This document shows, in pieces, positions 23,310-36,330 of a stretch of 64,000 bases of DNA. Numbering within the stretch: the stretch's first letter is position 1; each line of letters starts with the position of its first letter. This DNA comes from Pogonophryne albipinna. Taxonomy: Eukaryota > Chordata > Actinopteri > Perciformes > Artedidraconidae. The translations under genes were made by a program, and so were the position numbers. The DNA lies in NCBI GenBank assembly GCA_028583405.1, contig JAPTMU010000113.1, positions 227,501 to 291,500 of the forward strand, in the 5' to 3' direction. The notes under the pieces are model-generated. The model was not told the DNA's origin. It made no database searches and saw nothing but the letters and a program-made list of their open reading frames with translations.

Positions 23310-23317
23310 ATGTAAAG

Positions 23318-24956
23318 CAATCATACAGAAAGCAAAACAGCAGCTCCTGATTGGTCCTTGTAATCAAAAAACAAACACAATCATGATGGATTGTTAAGAA
23401 AAAGCCAAATGTTTCAAATCAAACTTCCTACAGGATCACGCTGGGGCTTCCTGTACACGTCTTTGTTTTTAATTAAATATGAATTAATGCAATATACTGA
23501 ACGACAGAGGGCATAGCGAGCGGCATATTTCAGTGTGAAGTCTGCGAATACTGCACTAAAAAACATCCCAAATTGCGATCAATAAAGTAAATCTTATCTT
23601 ATGACTTCTGAACGGAGATGCTGATTGTGAGACGAAACCGAAAGAGGAAGAGAGGGAAAGTTTGTCTTTAAATACGTCAAATAAGGGAAAAGTACGTCAA
23701 TAATGATTGATCATGAAAGTGTTCTCAAAGCTGGTGAAGGTGCAGCTAGTTTGAATGGCTTTGTAGACTGCAGGGTAGTTTGTGGATTTACTCCAGGTGG
23801 AACTAAAGTCTGATTCAACACTTGATTAGATTTCACATCATTCATCCAGATCTGTGAAGTAACTAATGGCGCATTTCCACTGCAGGGCCTCGCTAGGCTT
23901 AGTACGGTATGGGTAGGCCTTAGTATGCCAGGCTCACTTTATGCTGCGTTTCCAATACAGTTTAGAAACTGGGACAGTAACTATAGTAACGCAGTGTAGG
24001 CGGAGCCGTGACGTCATCTTCAATGTGAACCACAAAACCAACATCAGCCGTTAGCTCTTAGCACTCAGAGCTCACAGCTCCTCATATCTGTTCAGAAACT
24101 AGACAGAAGTGAAACAAGTACAAACCACAGACTGTGTGTCTCATGGAGAATACAGTCGCTGGTTTATTTATGTCTGTAGGCCGTTGTTGTGAGTGTGGAC
24201 GGTCGGAGCATATACTGCGTCAGAAAACACGCATTTTAAAAAGGTTGTTCGCCTGCCGTCTGTCTGCAGACTAGTCAAAGCATTAATTCATGGTTTTTAC
24301 TAACCGGTATCAGTATGTTGTTACTTCGGCATCATTTTGAAACGTGTATTACAATTAAATCACGGTCAAATATGTTCATCTTGTTGTAGTTGTAGCCCCC
24401 TTGCCAGCGATTCCCTCTCTAGTTTAGGTTGCTGATTGGCTAATGGTTACACAAGACAAAACATCGTTATGACATCATCAAGTGGCCAAAATCTGATCAG
24501 CTCATTTTCAGACAGGTTTTTATAGAAATGGATCAAAAAGAGAGAGAATCTTTGTTCCTGAAAGTCTCTTTTCCACTGAATGTCTACATGACGTCTGTGT
24601 GTGTGTGAGCCTCTCTTTTTTAACCTGGATGTTTCAGGTGATCGCTTGTGTGTGTGTGAACAGACTGACAAAGTTTAGTGTGTGAGAGAGTGTGTGTTAT
24701 GCAGTAGCACAATAAAGCAGTGTGTAACTGTTACCTGAAACACACACTCCAACACTGACTCCTTCACACAGCTAACAGGGCCCCTTTAAAGTCCAAGTCA
24801 GACCATCCCCCTCATCTGATTGGCCAGCTTTTCATTACCAGTCTCTCCAGTGAGAGAATCAGCTGGTGGTCTCTCTCTGTAAACATGTTCAGTGAGAGGG
24901 TCTTCAATCCTGCTGTCAGAAACACTAACAACTCCTAAAACACCCTGCTGCATGTG

Positions 24957-24957
<1 letters not shown>
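23318..24957. other. intronic sequence, no gene; degenerate repeat fragments
   Basis: Bases 23520-23605 end in AATAAAGTAAATCTTATCTTA, like the 3' tails of fish retroposons. From 23872 a GGCGCATTTCCACTGCAGGG stretch resembles the end of a fish hAT MITE, but no matching right end was found. The remainder holds nothing recognisable. Confidence 0.4.
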
Positions 24958-25055
<98 letters not shown>

Positions 25056-25134
25056 GTGTAGAGATGTAAAAAGCAGAAACAGAAACACACATGATTACCT
25101 TAGATATATAAGGTTTACATACACACACACTCTA

Positions 25135-25185
<51 letters not shown>

Positions 25186-25297
25186 AAACACACACACTTA
25201 AAGACATTGTAAGAGTGACATACAAGCGGAAACACAAAGTGAAATGTGCTCAAACACACTTAAACACAAGAACACACACACACACACACATCCCATG
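24958..25297. repeat. (CA)n microsatellites
   Basis: Pure CA tract at 24958-25053 and shorter tracts at about 25120-25181 and 25270-25290. The intervening GCAGAAACACACATGATTAC block recurs at 28350-28370, suggesting both belong to one repeat family. Confidence 0.95.
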
Positions 25298-25374
25298 TAT
25301 ACATCACTTCAGGGGACATTACATTGACTTACATGCATTTTCTGGAGACGTATCTTAACCTTAACCATAACCAA

Positions 25375-25478
25375 CACATGCCTAACCCTAACCCTAACCC
25401 TAACCCTAACCCTAACCCTAAACCTTACCCTAACCCTAACCCTAAACCTTACCCTTACCCTAACCCTAACCCTAAGCC
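25375..25478 (+). repeat. interstitial telomere-like (CCCTAA)n
   Basis: Seven near-perfect CCCTAA units followed by degenerate ones (AAACCTTA variants). They sit inside a fish repeat with GGGGACATTACATTGACTTA before and AAGTCTTCACCCTAAAATGA after, so this is a repeat-borne tract and not evidence of a chromosome end. Confidence 0.93.
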
Positions 25479-25535
25479 TAACCAAGTCTTCACCCTAAAA
25501 TGAATGATTCCCCTCAAGGGGACTTCCATTTTGTC
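25479..25535 (+). repeat. flanking direct repeat of Penelope-like insertion, left
   Basis: About 55 bp (ACCAAGTCTTCACC...CCATTTTGTC) recurs at 28078-28132 with roughly six differences. The two copies bracket the Penelope-like element and could be a long target duplication. Alternatively they are two independent copies of the same repeat. Confidence 0.6.
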
Positions 25536-25980
25536 ATACCGTGGAGTTCCTCGACACTGGGGTCTTCTTCCGCAGCTCCAGCGACCTTAGCAAGACACTC
25601 ACCACCAGGGTCTTCTTCAAAGATACAGATCGCCACGCACTCCACCATAAAACCAGCTATCACCCTGGGCACACGTACAGAGGTCTGATTAAGTCCCAGC
25701 TGATCCGTTTCCACAGGATATGCACCCTCGCGGAGGATGTGGAGGAGGCTACCAGAATCCTCTTTAGTGCGCTGAGACCTAGAGGCTATTCGAGGCGATC
25801 CTTAGAAGCATCAAGGCGGAGATCAGCCGCACCTTCATAGACAGGTATAAAGACATCTCCGCCCGGCCGTCCGCCCCCACCCTCGTCCCCCTCATCACAA
25901 CCTATGCAGGGAGCCTAAGCAACCTCTTGGGTAAACTGAAGGCCACTTTTGAGGGGGCTAGGGGGGACTGTGACGCGCTG

Positions 25981-26955
25981 CGGTGGCGTAACTATCGACG
26001 GTGCAGCCGGTGCAATGCACCGGGGCCCAGATCCGGTAAGGGGCCCATGCAAAACAAATTAAAATAAAAAATAAAAATTTGGGGTCCCAATGGCATTGAC
26101 CGGTTCACGCAGTCTTCAAAGTAACCAAGCAACCTAAATTAGTTTGTCTGTCCAATGACCTTGCTCCCTTTCATGTCATGTGATAACTTGTGTGACGAGC
26201 GAACCGTTTAATCAACCTGTACTGTACTGTAGCTAGCAGCAGCAAGTTCGGCAGCATTATAAAAAATGTAATAGCTTGTATTTATAATGTACAGCAAACC
26301 AAAGCACAAGAGCAGCGCTCAAAAGAGAAAGGACAAGAGAGAACAAGGAGACGTAACAGCTAAACTGACAAAAATAGACCGTTTTTTTTGTCATACATCG
26401 TCCTCGAAATCGAGCGCTAACGTTAGCAATGTTGATGTGCAGCCGAAGCCGGAGGCTAACGATAGCGCACCTGCCTCACCACCATCATTGCCATCTAGCT
26501 CCACAAGTGAAGCTGTATCCGTGGCTGTGCAACCTTCTTCTCCAGCCAGCCAGGAGGAGAGGCTGGATGTGGCTGTGCCCGGCGGTGGTCCAACAGTTAC
26601 CCCAAGGGCCCCAACCGATAGGGGACTCTATGGCGCTATTGAGACCCCCGACGCCAAGATCAAAAGCTATATTATAGCAACCGGTCTATGTAAGCCTACC
26701 GGCCCATTCCCCAGAGACAAACATCAAGGACACAGGTGTAATCCTCTTCTTAGTTGGCTGTGCCGTTGTCAGGCTGTGGTGGTCTGAGGCCAGGGGAGGC
26801 TGTTGTTGATAGTCTATACATGTGGTGCTTCTGAGTGGTTGTGTACGTCCGTGCGTGTGTGAGCGCATCAGCGTGCGCTTATGTTTGGGGCGATGGGGGG
26901 AGGGCCCCAAAACAATATTTGCACCGGGGCCAATCACAACCTTGTTACGCCTCTG
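25981..26955 (+). mobile_element. hAT derivative (ZMYM1/TTF-finger type) nested in the Penelope-like element
   Basis: Ends CGGTGGCGTAAC and GTTACGCCTCTG are inverted (10 of 12 bases match), with GCACCGGGGCC subterminal repeats at both ends. GCTGCGG occurs at both junctions (from 25977 and from 26956), a probable hAT target duplication that overlaps the decayed left end. The internal ORF at 26287-26787 starts with a basic AQKRKDKREQ segment and KIDRFF, then a Ser/Pro-rich linker, then KPTGPFPRD. This is the layout preceding the TTF-type zinc finger of domesticated and free hAT transposases (ZMYM1-like). Everything beyond that start is missing. Confidence 0.75.
26287..26787 (+). pseudogene. truncated hAT transposase N-terminus
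   Basis: 166 codons within the nested hAT derivative. It has Lys/Arg-rich residues near 5-25, KIDRFF near 29-34, a low-complexity Ser/Pro linker, then a SYIIATGLCKPTGPFPRD segment that normally enters a TTF-type zinc finger. The finger and catalytic DDE domain are absent. It is probably a remnant of the autonomous parent, with no sign of function. Confidence 0.65.
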
Positions 26956-27753
26956 GCTGCGGCCGTGCCGGCTGATCTACGCTTACAGGAGGAACCAGAA
27001 TCTCCAGGACCTTCTGGTCCACACAAACCTCAACACAAGCACCAAAACTAGGGAGGCGCCTCGAGTTTCTGAGGTTGGTTTCGTTCGACTCCCCCACGTT
27101 TTTAATCCCTTCTCTCGAGAGGGGAGTAATGTTCGGCAGGTCTTGACACCTAACACAAACAACGCTATTTATGCAATTAGGCGCAAGGCCTGCCACAGAC
27201 TCTATGAGGCGCAATGAGATCAGCCTCAGAATAAAACAACACCGACACAGAATCAGAGACGGGGACGGCACGAACGTTTTATACAACCACTCCATGGCCT
27301 CCAGAACGTGCAGGCTATGGGCCTGGAGAGCAGCAGCGGCTGGAGCACGGCTCAGAGGCGAGCGGCGGAGCGGAGGTGGATCCATCGCCTGGGCACCATT
27401 GACCCGGGCGGATGAAACGAAAAGTACAACTGAGGGGTCCGCCTCCCACCACTCAAACATGTTTTAATGACCTCAACAACCTGTATGATCTCCTCTCCCC
27501 CCAGTGTCCCCCCCCCCAGTGTCTCTCCCCTGCAGATCGGTGACTTTAATCTCTTTCTCTGCGTCTGCCTGTTTGAATCCACCCTCCACGTCTTTTATTA
27601 AAGCACTTATTAATTATCTATAGAGATTTTTAGATCCTCCTCATCTGGACTTTTTTACTGGTGTGCTCCATTTTTAACGCATGTTTTTAGCACTATCTTA
27701 TTTATCTTTATGGTGTTACTTATTGTTATTATTACACTTGTGTTTTAATACTT

Positions 27754-27853
<100 letters not shown>

Positions 27854-28077
27854 CCCCCTCCAGAGACCCTTGGTTGGGTCCAGCCCCGTCCTGCACTTTT
27901 TAACCAGTCTTTTAAAAACGGTCTTGTCCTCACAGAGCTTTTATAATGCTTTTAAAAGGGGTTTTATAAGGTCTTAATAGGGCTATGTTTATGGAGTTTT
28001 TTAAATGTTTTTTTAAACGCCTATTTTACCGAGAGCCAGTGCCAGTCCTCCGGAGCCCTACGCTCTTCCACACCCTA

Positions 28078-28410
<333 letters not shown>

Positions 28411-29080
28411 GTGTGTGTCATTTGGTGCAAAAGTTAGCTGAAGTGTTTATGTGTAGTTTTGAGTGCAGGGCTTTATTTTAAAGGATACACCGGGTGTGTG
28501 TGCTTTTGTTAAGTGTTTTTAGAAAATGAGCCGTGTGTTAGTATCTGTTGTTGGACACAGCTCTGTGCATTTGGACTGTTTCCATTTCCACAGTTCTGTT
28601 TTCCTGAACACATTATAAGTGAAATGACCCGGGGGAACAACACGGCCGCCAATAAACAGCATTAAGAGAAGATCTGTGTGTTTTCTAAATATGGTCTGAG
28701 GTTGTAAATGTCTATGCAACAACACGGGGGAATTAACAGCAGAGTTTAATGGAAATGCAAAACGTTCCTAATCCCTTTAAAGATTATTCTGTAATTACTG
28801 CAATTATTAAATTACTCAGATTAAAGCTCTTCATGTCAGTAAAATAAGATAATCCCATTATTAACGTCATGCAGTAGATTGCATTGTTTGTATACGACTC
28901 CTTGGGGACTTTCTTTTACAAAAAAGCACCAATAAAGCTGAATATTCTGCCGTTGGAAGACGCATTACAGTTCATTATTAAAGGGTACCATTTGGGCTAT
29001 AATCTGTTTAAGCAATCATTTCATCATCATAATAATACATGTTTTAACCTATCACAAGGTAGGGTAGACACGTACATTTA
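28411..29080. other. intronic sequence, no gene seen
   Basis: Unique AT-rich sequence; nothing recognised. Confidence 0.4.
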
Positions 29081-29082
29081 GC

Positions 29083-29815
29083 TGCTATAGGCTTAGACTG
29101 TCGGGGGACACCTTACTCCTTCCTTCTCTCTGTCTGTACCTGTGTACTCTCATGTTCCCAATAACCCAGCTTCCCCCACATTTATTTGTTGTGTCTATAT
29201 CTACGCCGGGATCCTGAGTCGAGGCTGATCCTGTTGCTGTGGTCGTGTGTCCTGGATCCTCTATCCTGTGTCCTGGATCCTCTATCCTGAGTCCTGGATC
29301 CTCTATCCTGAGTCCGGGATCCTGAGTCGTGGCTGAACCTGTCTCTGCGGTCCTGCCTGACTCTCATCATACTACTTCCCTGATGGCTCCCACAGGACTG
29401 ATGACATCCTCATGGATTCATCTTCTTATTACAGACACATGCATTTCCTAACATTCGGTCTATATGCTGTAAAATGTATTATCTCTTCAACTTACACACG
29501 GCATCTATTGCACGTCTGTCCGTCCTGGGAGAGGGATCCCTCCTCTGTTGCTCTCCCTGAGGTTTCTCCCATTTTCCCCTTTAAACTGTGGGATTTCTCT
29601 GGAAGTTTTTCCTTGTACGATGTGAGGGTCTAAGGATAGAGGGTCTGAGGACAGAGGGTCTAAGGACAGAGGGTCTAAGGACAGAGGGTCTAAGGACAGA
29701 GGGTGTCGTATTGTCATACTGATATTCTGAACAAACTGTGAAGTCCACTGAGACAAATGTAACATGTGTGATATTGGGCTTTATAAATAAACATGTATTG
29801 ATTGATAAAAAACAA
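29083..29815 (+). mobile_element. LINE 3' end, 5'-truncated, same family as 47.7 kb
   Basis: Collinear with the 3' UTR of the LINE at 47743-51800, read on its sense strand, from GGCTTAGACTGTCGGGGGAC to the terminal TATTGATTGAT tail. Two internal VNTRs are expanded: a CTGGATCCTCTATCCTGAGT-type unit at 29235-29320 and five copies of GGTCTAAGGACAGAG at 29625-29705. Confidence 0.85.
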
Positions 29816-29949
29816 GATACACAATAAGAATAAGAAACATAAATAAGACAATGCAGTATATAACAAATCAAATAAATAAAACAGAGGATGTGTGATGGAT
29901 AATGATCAGGTTGGATATGCGAGTGTGAAGAGATGTGTTTTGAGACGTA

Positions 29950-30690
29950 ATTAGAAAATGGGGGGAGAGTCAGTGTTGCGGATGACAGGTGGGAGGGAGT
30001 TCCAGAGGTGGGGTGCAGAGCGGCTGAAGGCCCTAGACCCCATGGTGGTTAGGCGGGGTGCAGAGCGGCTGAAGGCCCTAGACCCCATGGTGGTTAGGCG
30101 GGGTGCAGAGCGGCTGAAGGCCCTAGACCCCATGGTGGTTAGGCGGGGTGCAGAGCGGCTGAAGGCTATAGACCCCATGGTGGTTAGGCGGGGTGCAGAG
30201 CGGCTGAAGGCTATAGACCCCATGGTGGTTAGGCGAGGTGCAGAGTGGCTGAAGGCTCTAGACCCCATGGTGGTTAGGCGAGGTGCAGAGCGGCTGAAGG
30301 CTATAGACCCCATGGTGGTTAGGCGGGGTGCAGAGCGGCTGAAGGCTATAGACCCCATGGTGGTTAGGCGAGGTGCAGAGCGGCTGAAGGCTATAGACCC
30401 CATGGTGGTTAGGCGGGGTGCAGAGCGGCTGAAGGCTATAGACCCCATGGTGGTTAGGCGAGGTGCAGAGCGGCTGAAGGCTATAGACCCCATGGTGGTT
30501 AGGCGGGGTGCAGAGCGGCTGAAGGCCATAGACCCCATGGTGGTTAGGCGGGGTGCAGAGCGGCTGAAGGCTCTAGACCCCATGTTGGCTAAACGGAAGG
30601 GGGGTGCAGAGCGGCTGAAGGCTTTAGACCCCATGGTGGCTAAACGGAAGGGGGGTGCAGTGAGGTGGAGCGTGTGTTGATGTGCAGGAG
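29950..30690 (-). pseudogene. LINE ORF2 C-terminus expanded into a 45-bp minisatellite
   Basis: On the minus strand the translation ends in a normal LINE ORF2 C-terminus, FSRSAPHLWNSLPPVIRNTD (about 30000-29950). Immediately before it, the 15-residue phrase MGSIAFSRSAPRLTT repeats about 14 times. The repeat therefore arose by tandem duplication of LINE coding sequence at the conserved TMGxRAFSxxAP region. The unit is a multiple of three and stop-free on the plus strand too, so both strands look open (227 and 240 codons). Neither is likely to be a real protein. It lies in the htr4 intron, about 310 bp from the TM1 exon. Confidence 0.82.
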
Positions 30691-31002
30691 ATTATATTTT
30701 TGGGACACAAAAACCAACTAACTTCTCGTCAGATCTACAAAAAAGATCACCACCCAGAAATGATTAGAAGTCGTAGTTTTACTTAATTTAGAGTATATAC
30801 TGTTGGAAATGAGCAACAACTGAAAGACAGGAGAGGAGACGGAGCTGTCGGTCCTATTTATTTGTATATGTATTGTATTTATTTTACATAATTTTTTATT
30901 TCGTCTTTTAATTAAAACAATTTAGAATTTATTTTTGTATTTGTTTGTATTTAGAATTTAAATGTCATTAAAACAAAAGACAGGAAATGAGTGTGATCCC
31001 AC
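30691..31002. other. intronic sequence next to the htr4 donor
   Basis: AT-rich sequence with no repeat or gene signature seen. Confidence 0.4.
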
Positions 31003-31119
31003 CTGAGCTGCCGGTCCTTGCAGACGGCCGTCATCACCAGCAGGTTTCCCAGGATGCTCATCAGCATGACCAGAGACAGGAAGCAGATCAGAAAGATCCG
31101 CCCCACCATGACACCGTGG
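31003..31119 (-). CDS. htr4: htr4 exon encoding TM1 (5-HT4 serotonin receptor)
   Basis: A 117-bp internal coding exon. The acceptor TTTCCGCAG ends at 31120 and is preceded by a TTG repeat instead of a long pyrimidine tract. The donor GTGGG starts at 31002. The exon opens with the last base of a codon and ends with two bases of Arg, matching the phase of the exon at 21263-21463. It encodes TM1, with SILGNLLVM carrying the conserved Gly-Asn pair of class A GPCRs, then CKDRQLR leading into intracellular loop 1. An in-frame stretch continues upstream of the acceptor, but the AG and homology place the start here. The N-terminal extracellular exon was not found in the window. Confidence 0.92.
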
Positions 31120-31837
31120 CTGCGGAAACACAACAACAACAACAACACATCAGTCAGTGGAAAACACACAGGTAGGAGTGAGGAGGAGAGCTAGCTTCAC
31201 TCAGGTGTAAACAAGTGTATTTTATGACAGAGTGGAGCTGCGTCAGCGAAAAGTAATGATTGCCTGACTCCACTTCTCTAAATTGGGTTCAGGTACGGAA
31301 ACAACTTTTAATGAGACTGAGCGCTCTTCAGTTTCGCTGCTCATCCATCCGTCTGGAGGTGGACGTGTTTCAACCTGTAACCTATGTGACATTTTTATTC
31401 CATATCTAAAGCGAAATGATGTGAGTGTTTATTGTTTTAATGAAGCATGAAATATATCAGGAGCTTTTTAAAGTTGCTACAATTAAGGTACATTAAATAA
31501 AAGTATGTTACTGTGCTTGATTTTTAGTATAATTATATATTTGCAAATATTACTCTCTGTGTCTATGTCACCCTAGAGGTTATTAGGTATCATCACACCT
31601 CACCCCCTGCTGTGCTGATGTTTCTGAATTTGGAGTAATGAGGCCAGGGTCACTCGTTAAAGAAAATTGTCCCACCTTTCCAAGTCCATACAGTACATTT
31701 TGAACCCAGCAAACCATTGATTTATATTTTTAAATATATAACGTATTTCAATTAAGTTATTTACCCAGACGAAGTCCCAAAGGCCAGGAAAAACAATTAT
31801 AAGAAATGCTTCGTGGAGCCTTTTTAAATTATCCTCC

Positions 31838-31838
<1 letters not shown>
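31120..31838. other. no feature recognised upstream of TM1 exon
   Basis: Probable intron or 5' flank of htr4. Apart from a CAACAACAA run beside the acceptor I see no repeat, exon or regulatory signature. Confidence 0.4.
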
Positions 31839-32357
<519 letters not shown>

Positions 32358-32359
<2 letters not shown>

Positions 32360-33200
32360 TTATTTGTAATACTTGTATCATGCTCTGACGTGTATATATT
32401 TTTTTATAAACCGCATACGAATGGAAAAACAAACCACTTAGCACTTTTTAAATCACCAATTAGTCCATTTAAGATGTGATTTATTTGTGTTTGAACTGCT
32501 CAATGTGTGTGTGATGGTGTGTGTTGTTTTATTTGACGGTTCAAAAGACACATTTCCATTTTATGTAACTGTAATGGATAATAAAGTAAATCTGAACAGC
32601 ACAAACTCAATGTCTTTGACACCGAACCATCAACGTATCTTTGGCCGTTCCTTCTGTGATTTACAATTAGAGGATCATTTTCAAGGACTTTTCTAACGGG
32701 ACACCTTCGTAAAGAAAACTGCAAAATGGTTTTATAAAAAGAGTGAAGAAGACCAGATGTAGGAGCTTCTCTCACCCCAGGAGTGTAGTACGTCATAAAG
32801 TGCACATGCAGCATTTTTCCGCTACTGTACATTTAACCTTGGTATGGACTCAACGAAACGTCTCAACGTGCAGTGTGAGAGCCTCTGAAAATGGCTTCTT
32901 TAATCCCACACTTGTTTGACATTGGTAATGCTTTACTGTTTCCTCCTGAGGCCTGCGGTCACTTTGAAGGTTTGACAGGTGAAGAGGAGGAAGAGGAGGG
33001 TGTTCAGAAACAGAAAAAACACCATTTCCTTCTTCTGCAAGTCAACAGAAAATCACAAGTACAAGTATGACCTCTCATATCCGTTGGAATTTGGATTATT
33101 TTAGCAAATAGCTCTCTCAAACGTTTATGATACTTGAACGTTTTGTTGAGCAGGATAATCTCCACATAATAATACCTTTATAATGTGTGAAGTAAAATGC
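32358..33200. other. no gene recognised
   Basis: Unique sequence. ORFs at 32487-32832 overlap on both strands and show no known motifs. Confidence 0.4.
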
Positions 33201-33204
33201 TAAT

Positions 33205-35192
33205 GTTGGGCTATAAAGGAACTACAGCACGGTCACATGACTTCACGTCACCACCGCTAAGCTAAAGGAGGCTAATGTTGGGCTATAAAGGAACTACAGC
33301 ACGGTCAAATGACTTCACATCACCACCGCTAAGCTAAACAAGGTTAATATTAGGCTATAAAGGAACTACAGCACGGTCACATGACTTCACGTCACCACCG
33401 CTAAGCTAAAGGTGGCTAATGTTGGGCTATAGAGGAACTAGAGCACGGTCATATGACTTCACGTCACCACCGCTAAGCTAAAGGTGGCTAATGTTGGGCT
33501 ATAAAGGAACTACAGCACGGTCACATGACTTCACGTCACCACCGCTAAGCTAAAGGAGGCTAATGTTGGGCTATAAAGGAACTACAGCACGGTCACATGA
33601 CTTCACGTCACCACCGCTAAGCTAAAGGAGTTCTAATGTTGGGCTATAAAGGAACTACAGCACGGCCACATGACTTCACGTCACCACCGCTAAGCTAAAG
33701 GAGGCTAATGTTGGGCTATAAAGGAACTACAGCACGGTCACATGACTTCACGTCACCACCGCTAAGCTAAAGGAGGCTAATGTTGGGCTATAAAGGAACT
33801 ACAGCACGGTCACATGACTTCACGTCACCACCGCTAAGCTAAAGGTGGCTAATGTTGGGCTATAAAGGAACAACAGCTCGGTCACATGACTTCACGTCAC
33901 CACCGCTAAGCTAAAGAGGCTAATGTTGGGCTATAAAGGAACTACAGTACGGTCACATGACTTCACGTCTCCACCGCTAAGCTAAAGGAGGCTAATGTTG
34001 GGCTATAAAGGAACTACAGCACGGTCACATGACTTCACGTCACCACCGATAAGCTAAAGGTGGCTAATGTTGGGCTATAAAGGAACTACAGCACGGTCAC
34101 ATGACTTCACGTCACCACCGCTAAGCTAAAGGAGGCTAATGTTGGGCTATAAAGGAACTACAGCACGGTCACATGACTTCACGTCTCCACCGCTAAGCTA
34201 AAGGAGGCTAATGTTGGGCTATAAAGGAACTACAGCACGGTCACATGACTTCACGTCACCACCGATAAGCTAAAGGTGGCTAATGTTGGGCTATAAAGGA
34301 ACTACAGCACGGTCACATGACTTCACGTCACCACCGCTAAGCTAAAGGTGGCTAATGTTGGGCTATAAAGGAACTACAGCACGGTCACATGACTTCACGT
34401 CACCACCGCTAAGCTAAAGGTGGCTAATGTTGGGCTGTAAAGGAACTACAGCACGGTCACATGACTTCACGTCACCACCGCTAAGCTAAAGGTGGCTAAT
34501 ATTGGGCTATAAAGGAACTACAGCACGGTCACATGACTTCACGTCACCACCGATAAGCTAAAGGTGGCTAATGTTGGGCTATAAAGGAACTACAGCACGG
34601 TCACATGACTTCACGTCACCACCGCTAAGCTAAAGGTGGCTAATGTTGGGCTATAAAGGAACTACAGCACGGTCACATGACTTCACGTCACCACCGCTAA
34701 GCTAAAGGTGGCTAATGTTGGGCTGTAAAGGAACTACAGCACGGTCACATGACTTCACGTCACCACCGCTAAGCTAAAGGTGGCTAATATTGGGCTATAA
34801 AGGAACTACAGCACGGTCACATGACTTCACGTCACCACCGCTAAGCTAAAGGTGGCTAATGTTGGGCTATAAAGGAACTACAGCACGGTCACATGACTTC
34901 ACGTCACCACCGCTAAGCTAAAGGTGGCTAATGTTGGGCTGTAAAGGAACTACAGCACGGTCACATGACTTCACGTCACCACCGCTAAGCTAAAGGTGGC
35001 TAATATTGGGCTATAAAGGAACTACAGCACGGTCACATGACTTCACGTCACCACCGCTAAGCTAAAGGTGGCTAATGTTGGGCTTTAAAGGAACTACAGC
35101 ACGGTCACATGACTTCACGTCACCACCGCTAAGCTAAAGGTGGCTAATATTGTGCTATAAAGGAACTACAGCACGGTCACATGACTTTATGT
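33205..35192 (-). repeat. 72-bp minisatellite, array 2 (about 27 copies, inverted)
   Basis: Same 72-bp unit as at 5908-6766 and 56163-56750, in the opposite orientation. Variants GGGCTGTAAAGG, CCGATAAGC and AATATTGGGC recur at spacings of 216 and 288 bp, i.e. three- and four-unit higher-order duplications. One unit (33341-33412) is more diverged (AACAAGGTTAATATTAGGC). Confidence 0.97.
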
Positions 35193-36185
35193 CTCCACCA
35201 GTTTTATAAATGCTAATAAAACGTGTCGGTGTCATTGAGAGCTTTTCACCTCTACAAAAGTCTAACAAATTGTGAATTTTATCAAACAACCTCAGACAGA
35301 CACGTTTAGGCTCTGACCTTCAGCTTTAAACGTTTTCTGCATCTTCACTATTCGTCAATGTCATGTTCTCCCCACGTTATCTGTGATATGCTAATATACC
35401 GGCTGTAAACTCTGTGATTCACAGCTGGAGTCAGGAGCCGTCCCTTTCTGCCAAATTATTTTACTCTCACCATCTGAAGTTCAGAGGGGAAGTGATGGTG
35501 TGTAAATGAGGCTCTTTGATCACTCTAATCAGATGAAATGGGAACACTGACAGCTCCTCAGCAGAAGCCTCATTATCAAAAAGAAAGTTAAAAAGGACGA
35601 CGCTAATCCGCTTTCATCCTGCTGCACAGTCCGACATTTCCCCCTAAATGAGACACATGTAATCGTAGACACCACCTTTTAAACACCGCTGTGATGACGA
35701 CAAGCTGCATGCTAATATCCTGGCTCATTTGGGGATTCTTCCAATGCGTGGGCAGCACTTTCTCCCTAAGCTTCCAGGACAAACTCTTCCTGATCATTAG
35801 TCTCCTGTCAACTCCAGATTCAAAGCCAATAGCATCGGCTTTCTTATTCTTAGGGAGCTATTTAGTTCAGCACCCAGCTGTCCAGTGTAAAATCAGGTTT
35901 TAGCCTATAAAGCTCTTATTCAGCTAAAATCATTGTTACCTGGAAGCTGTACAATCACAGTCCTCTTTTGATGCTTGGATGCATTTCAAAAGAGACGGAC
36001 AGTGTTTTTCTTTCAAACGTGATACTGTAATATATCTGTCGTACAAATGGCTATCCCATCACGTTTAAAAGTTAGAATGTTTACAAGTATGACCTCTCAT
36101 ATCGACCCAAACACACATTTTGAGTTATTCACACACTGATGGAAAGAGGAGATTCTTAGCTTTTCAATTATGTCCTTATTCAGAA
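35193..36185. other. no gene recognised
   Basis: Unique sequence; overlapping ORFs at 35603-35903 show no known motifs. Confidence 0.4.
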
Positions 36186-36187
36186 CA

Positions 36188-36330
36188 TAAGATAAGACTT
36201 TAGTCATAAGATAAGACTTTAGTCATCCCGAAGGAAATTGTTGTGGCGGAGTTACAAAAATACAATAAACACAGCAGCATAATAATAAAACCGTACACTA
36301 ACAGTGCAGTAAAAAGAGCCAATGAAATAA
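36188..36330 (-). mobile_element. retroposon 3' end fragment
   Basis: A duplicated AGATAAGACTTTAGTCAT followed by CCCGAAGGAAATTG, resembling the reversed 3' tail of fish LINE/SINE elements (compare 53703-53850). Only the end is present. Confidence 0.5.

Noticed and set aside
25375..25478. True chromosome end or telomere
   Set aside because: The CCCTAA tract is short, grades into degenerate units and lies in the middle of a repeat flanked by ordinary sequence and a host-gene intron.
29951..30680. Overlapping 227- and 240-codon ORFs as a gene pair
   Set aside because: They are the two strands of a 45-bp repeat derived from a LINE C-terminus. No promoter, splice context or independent domain is present.
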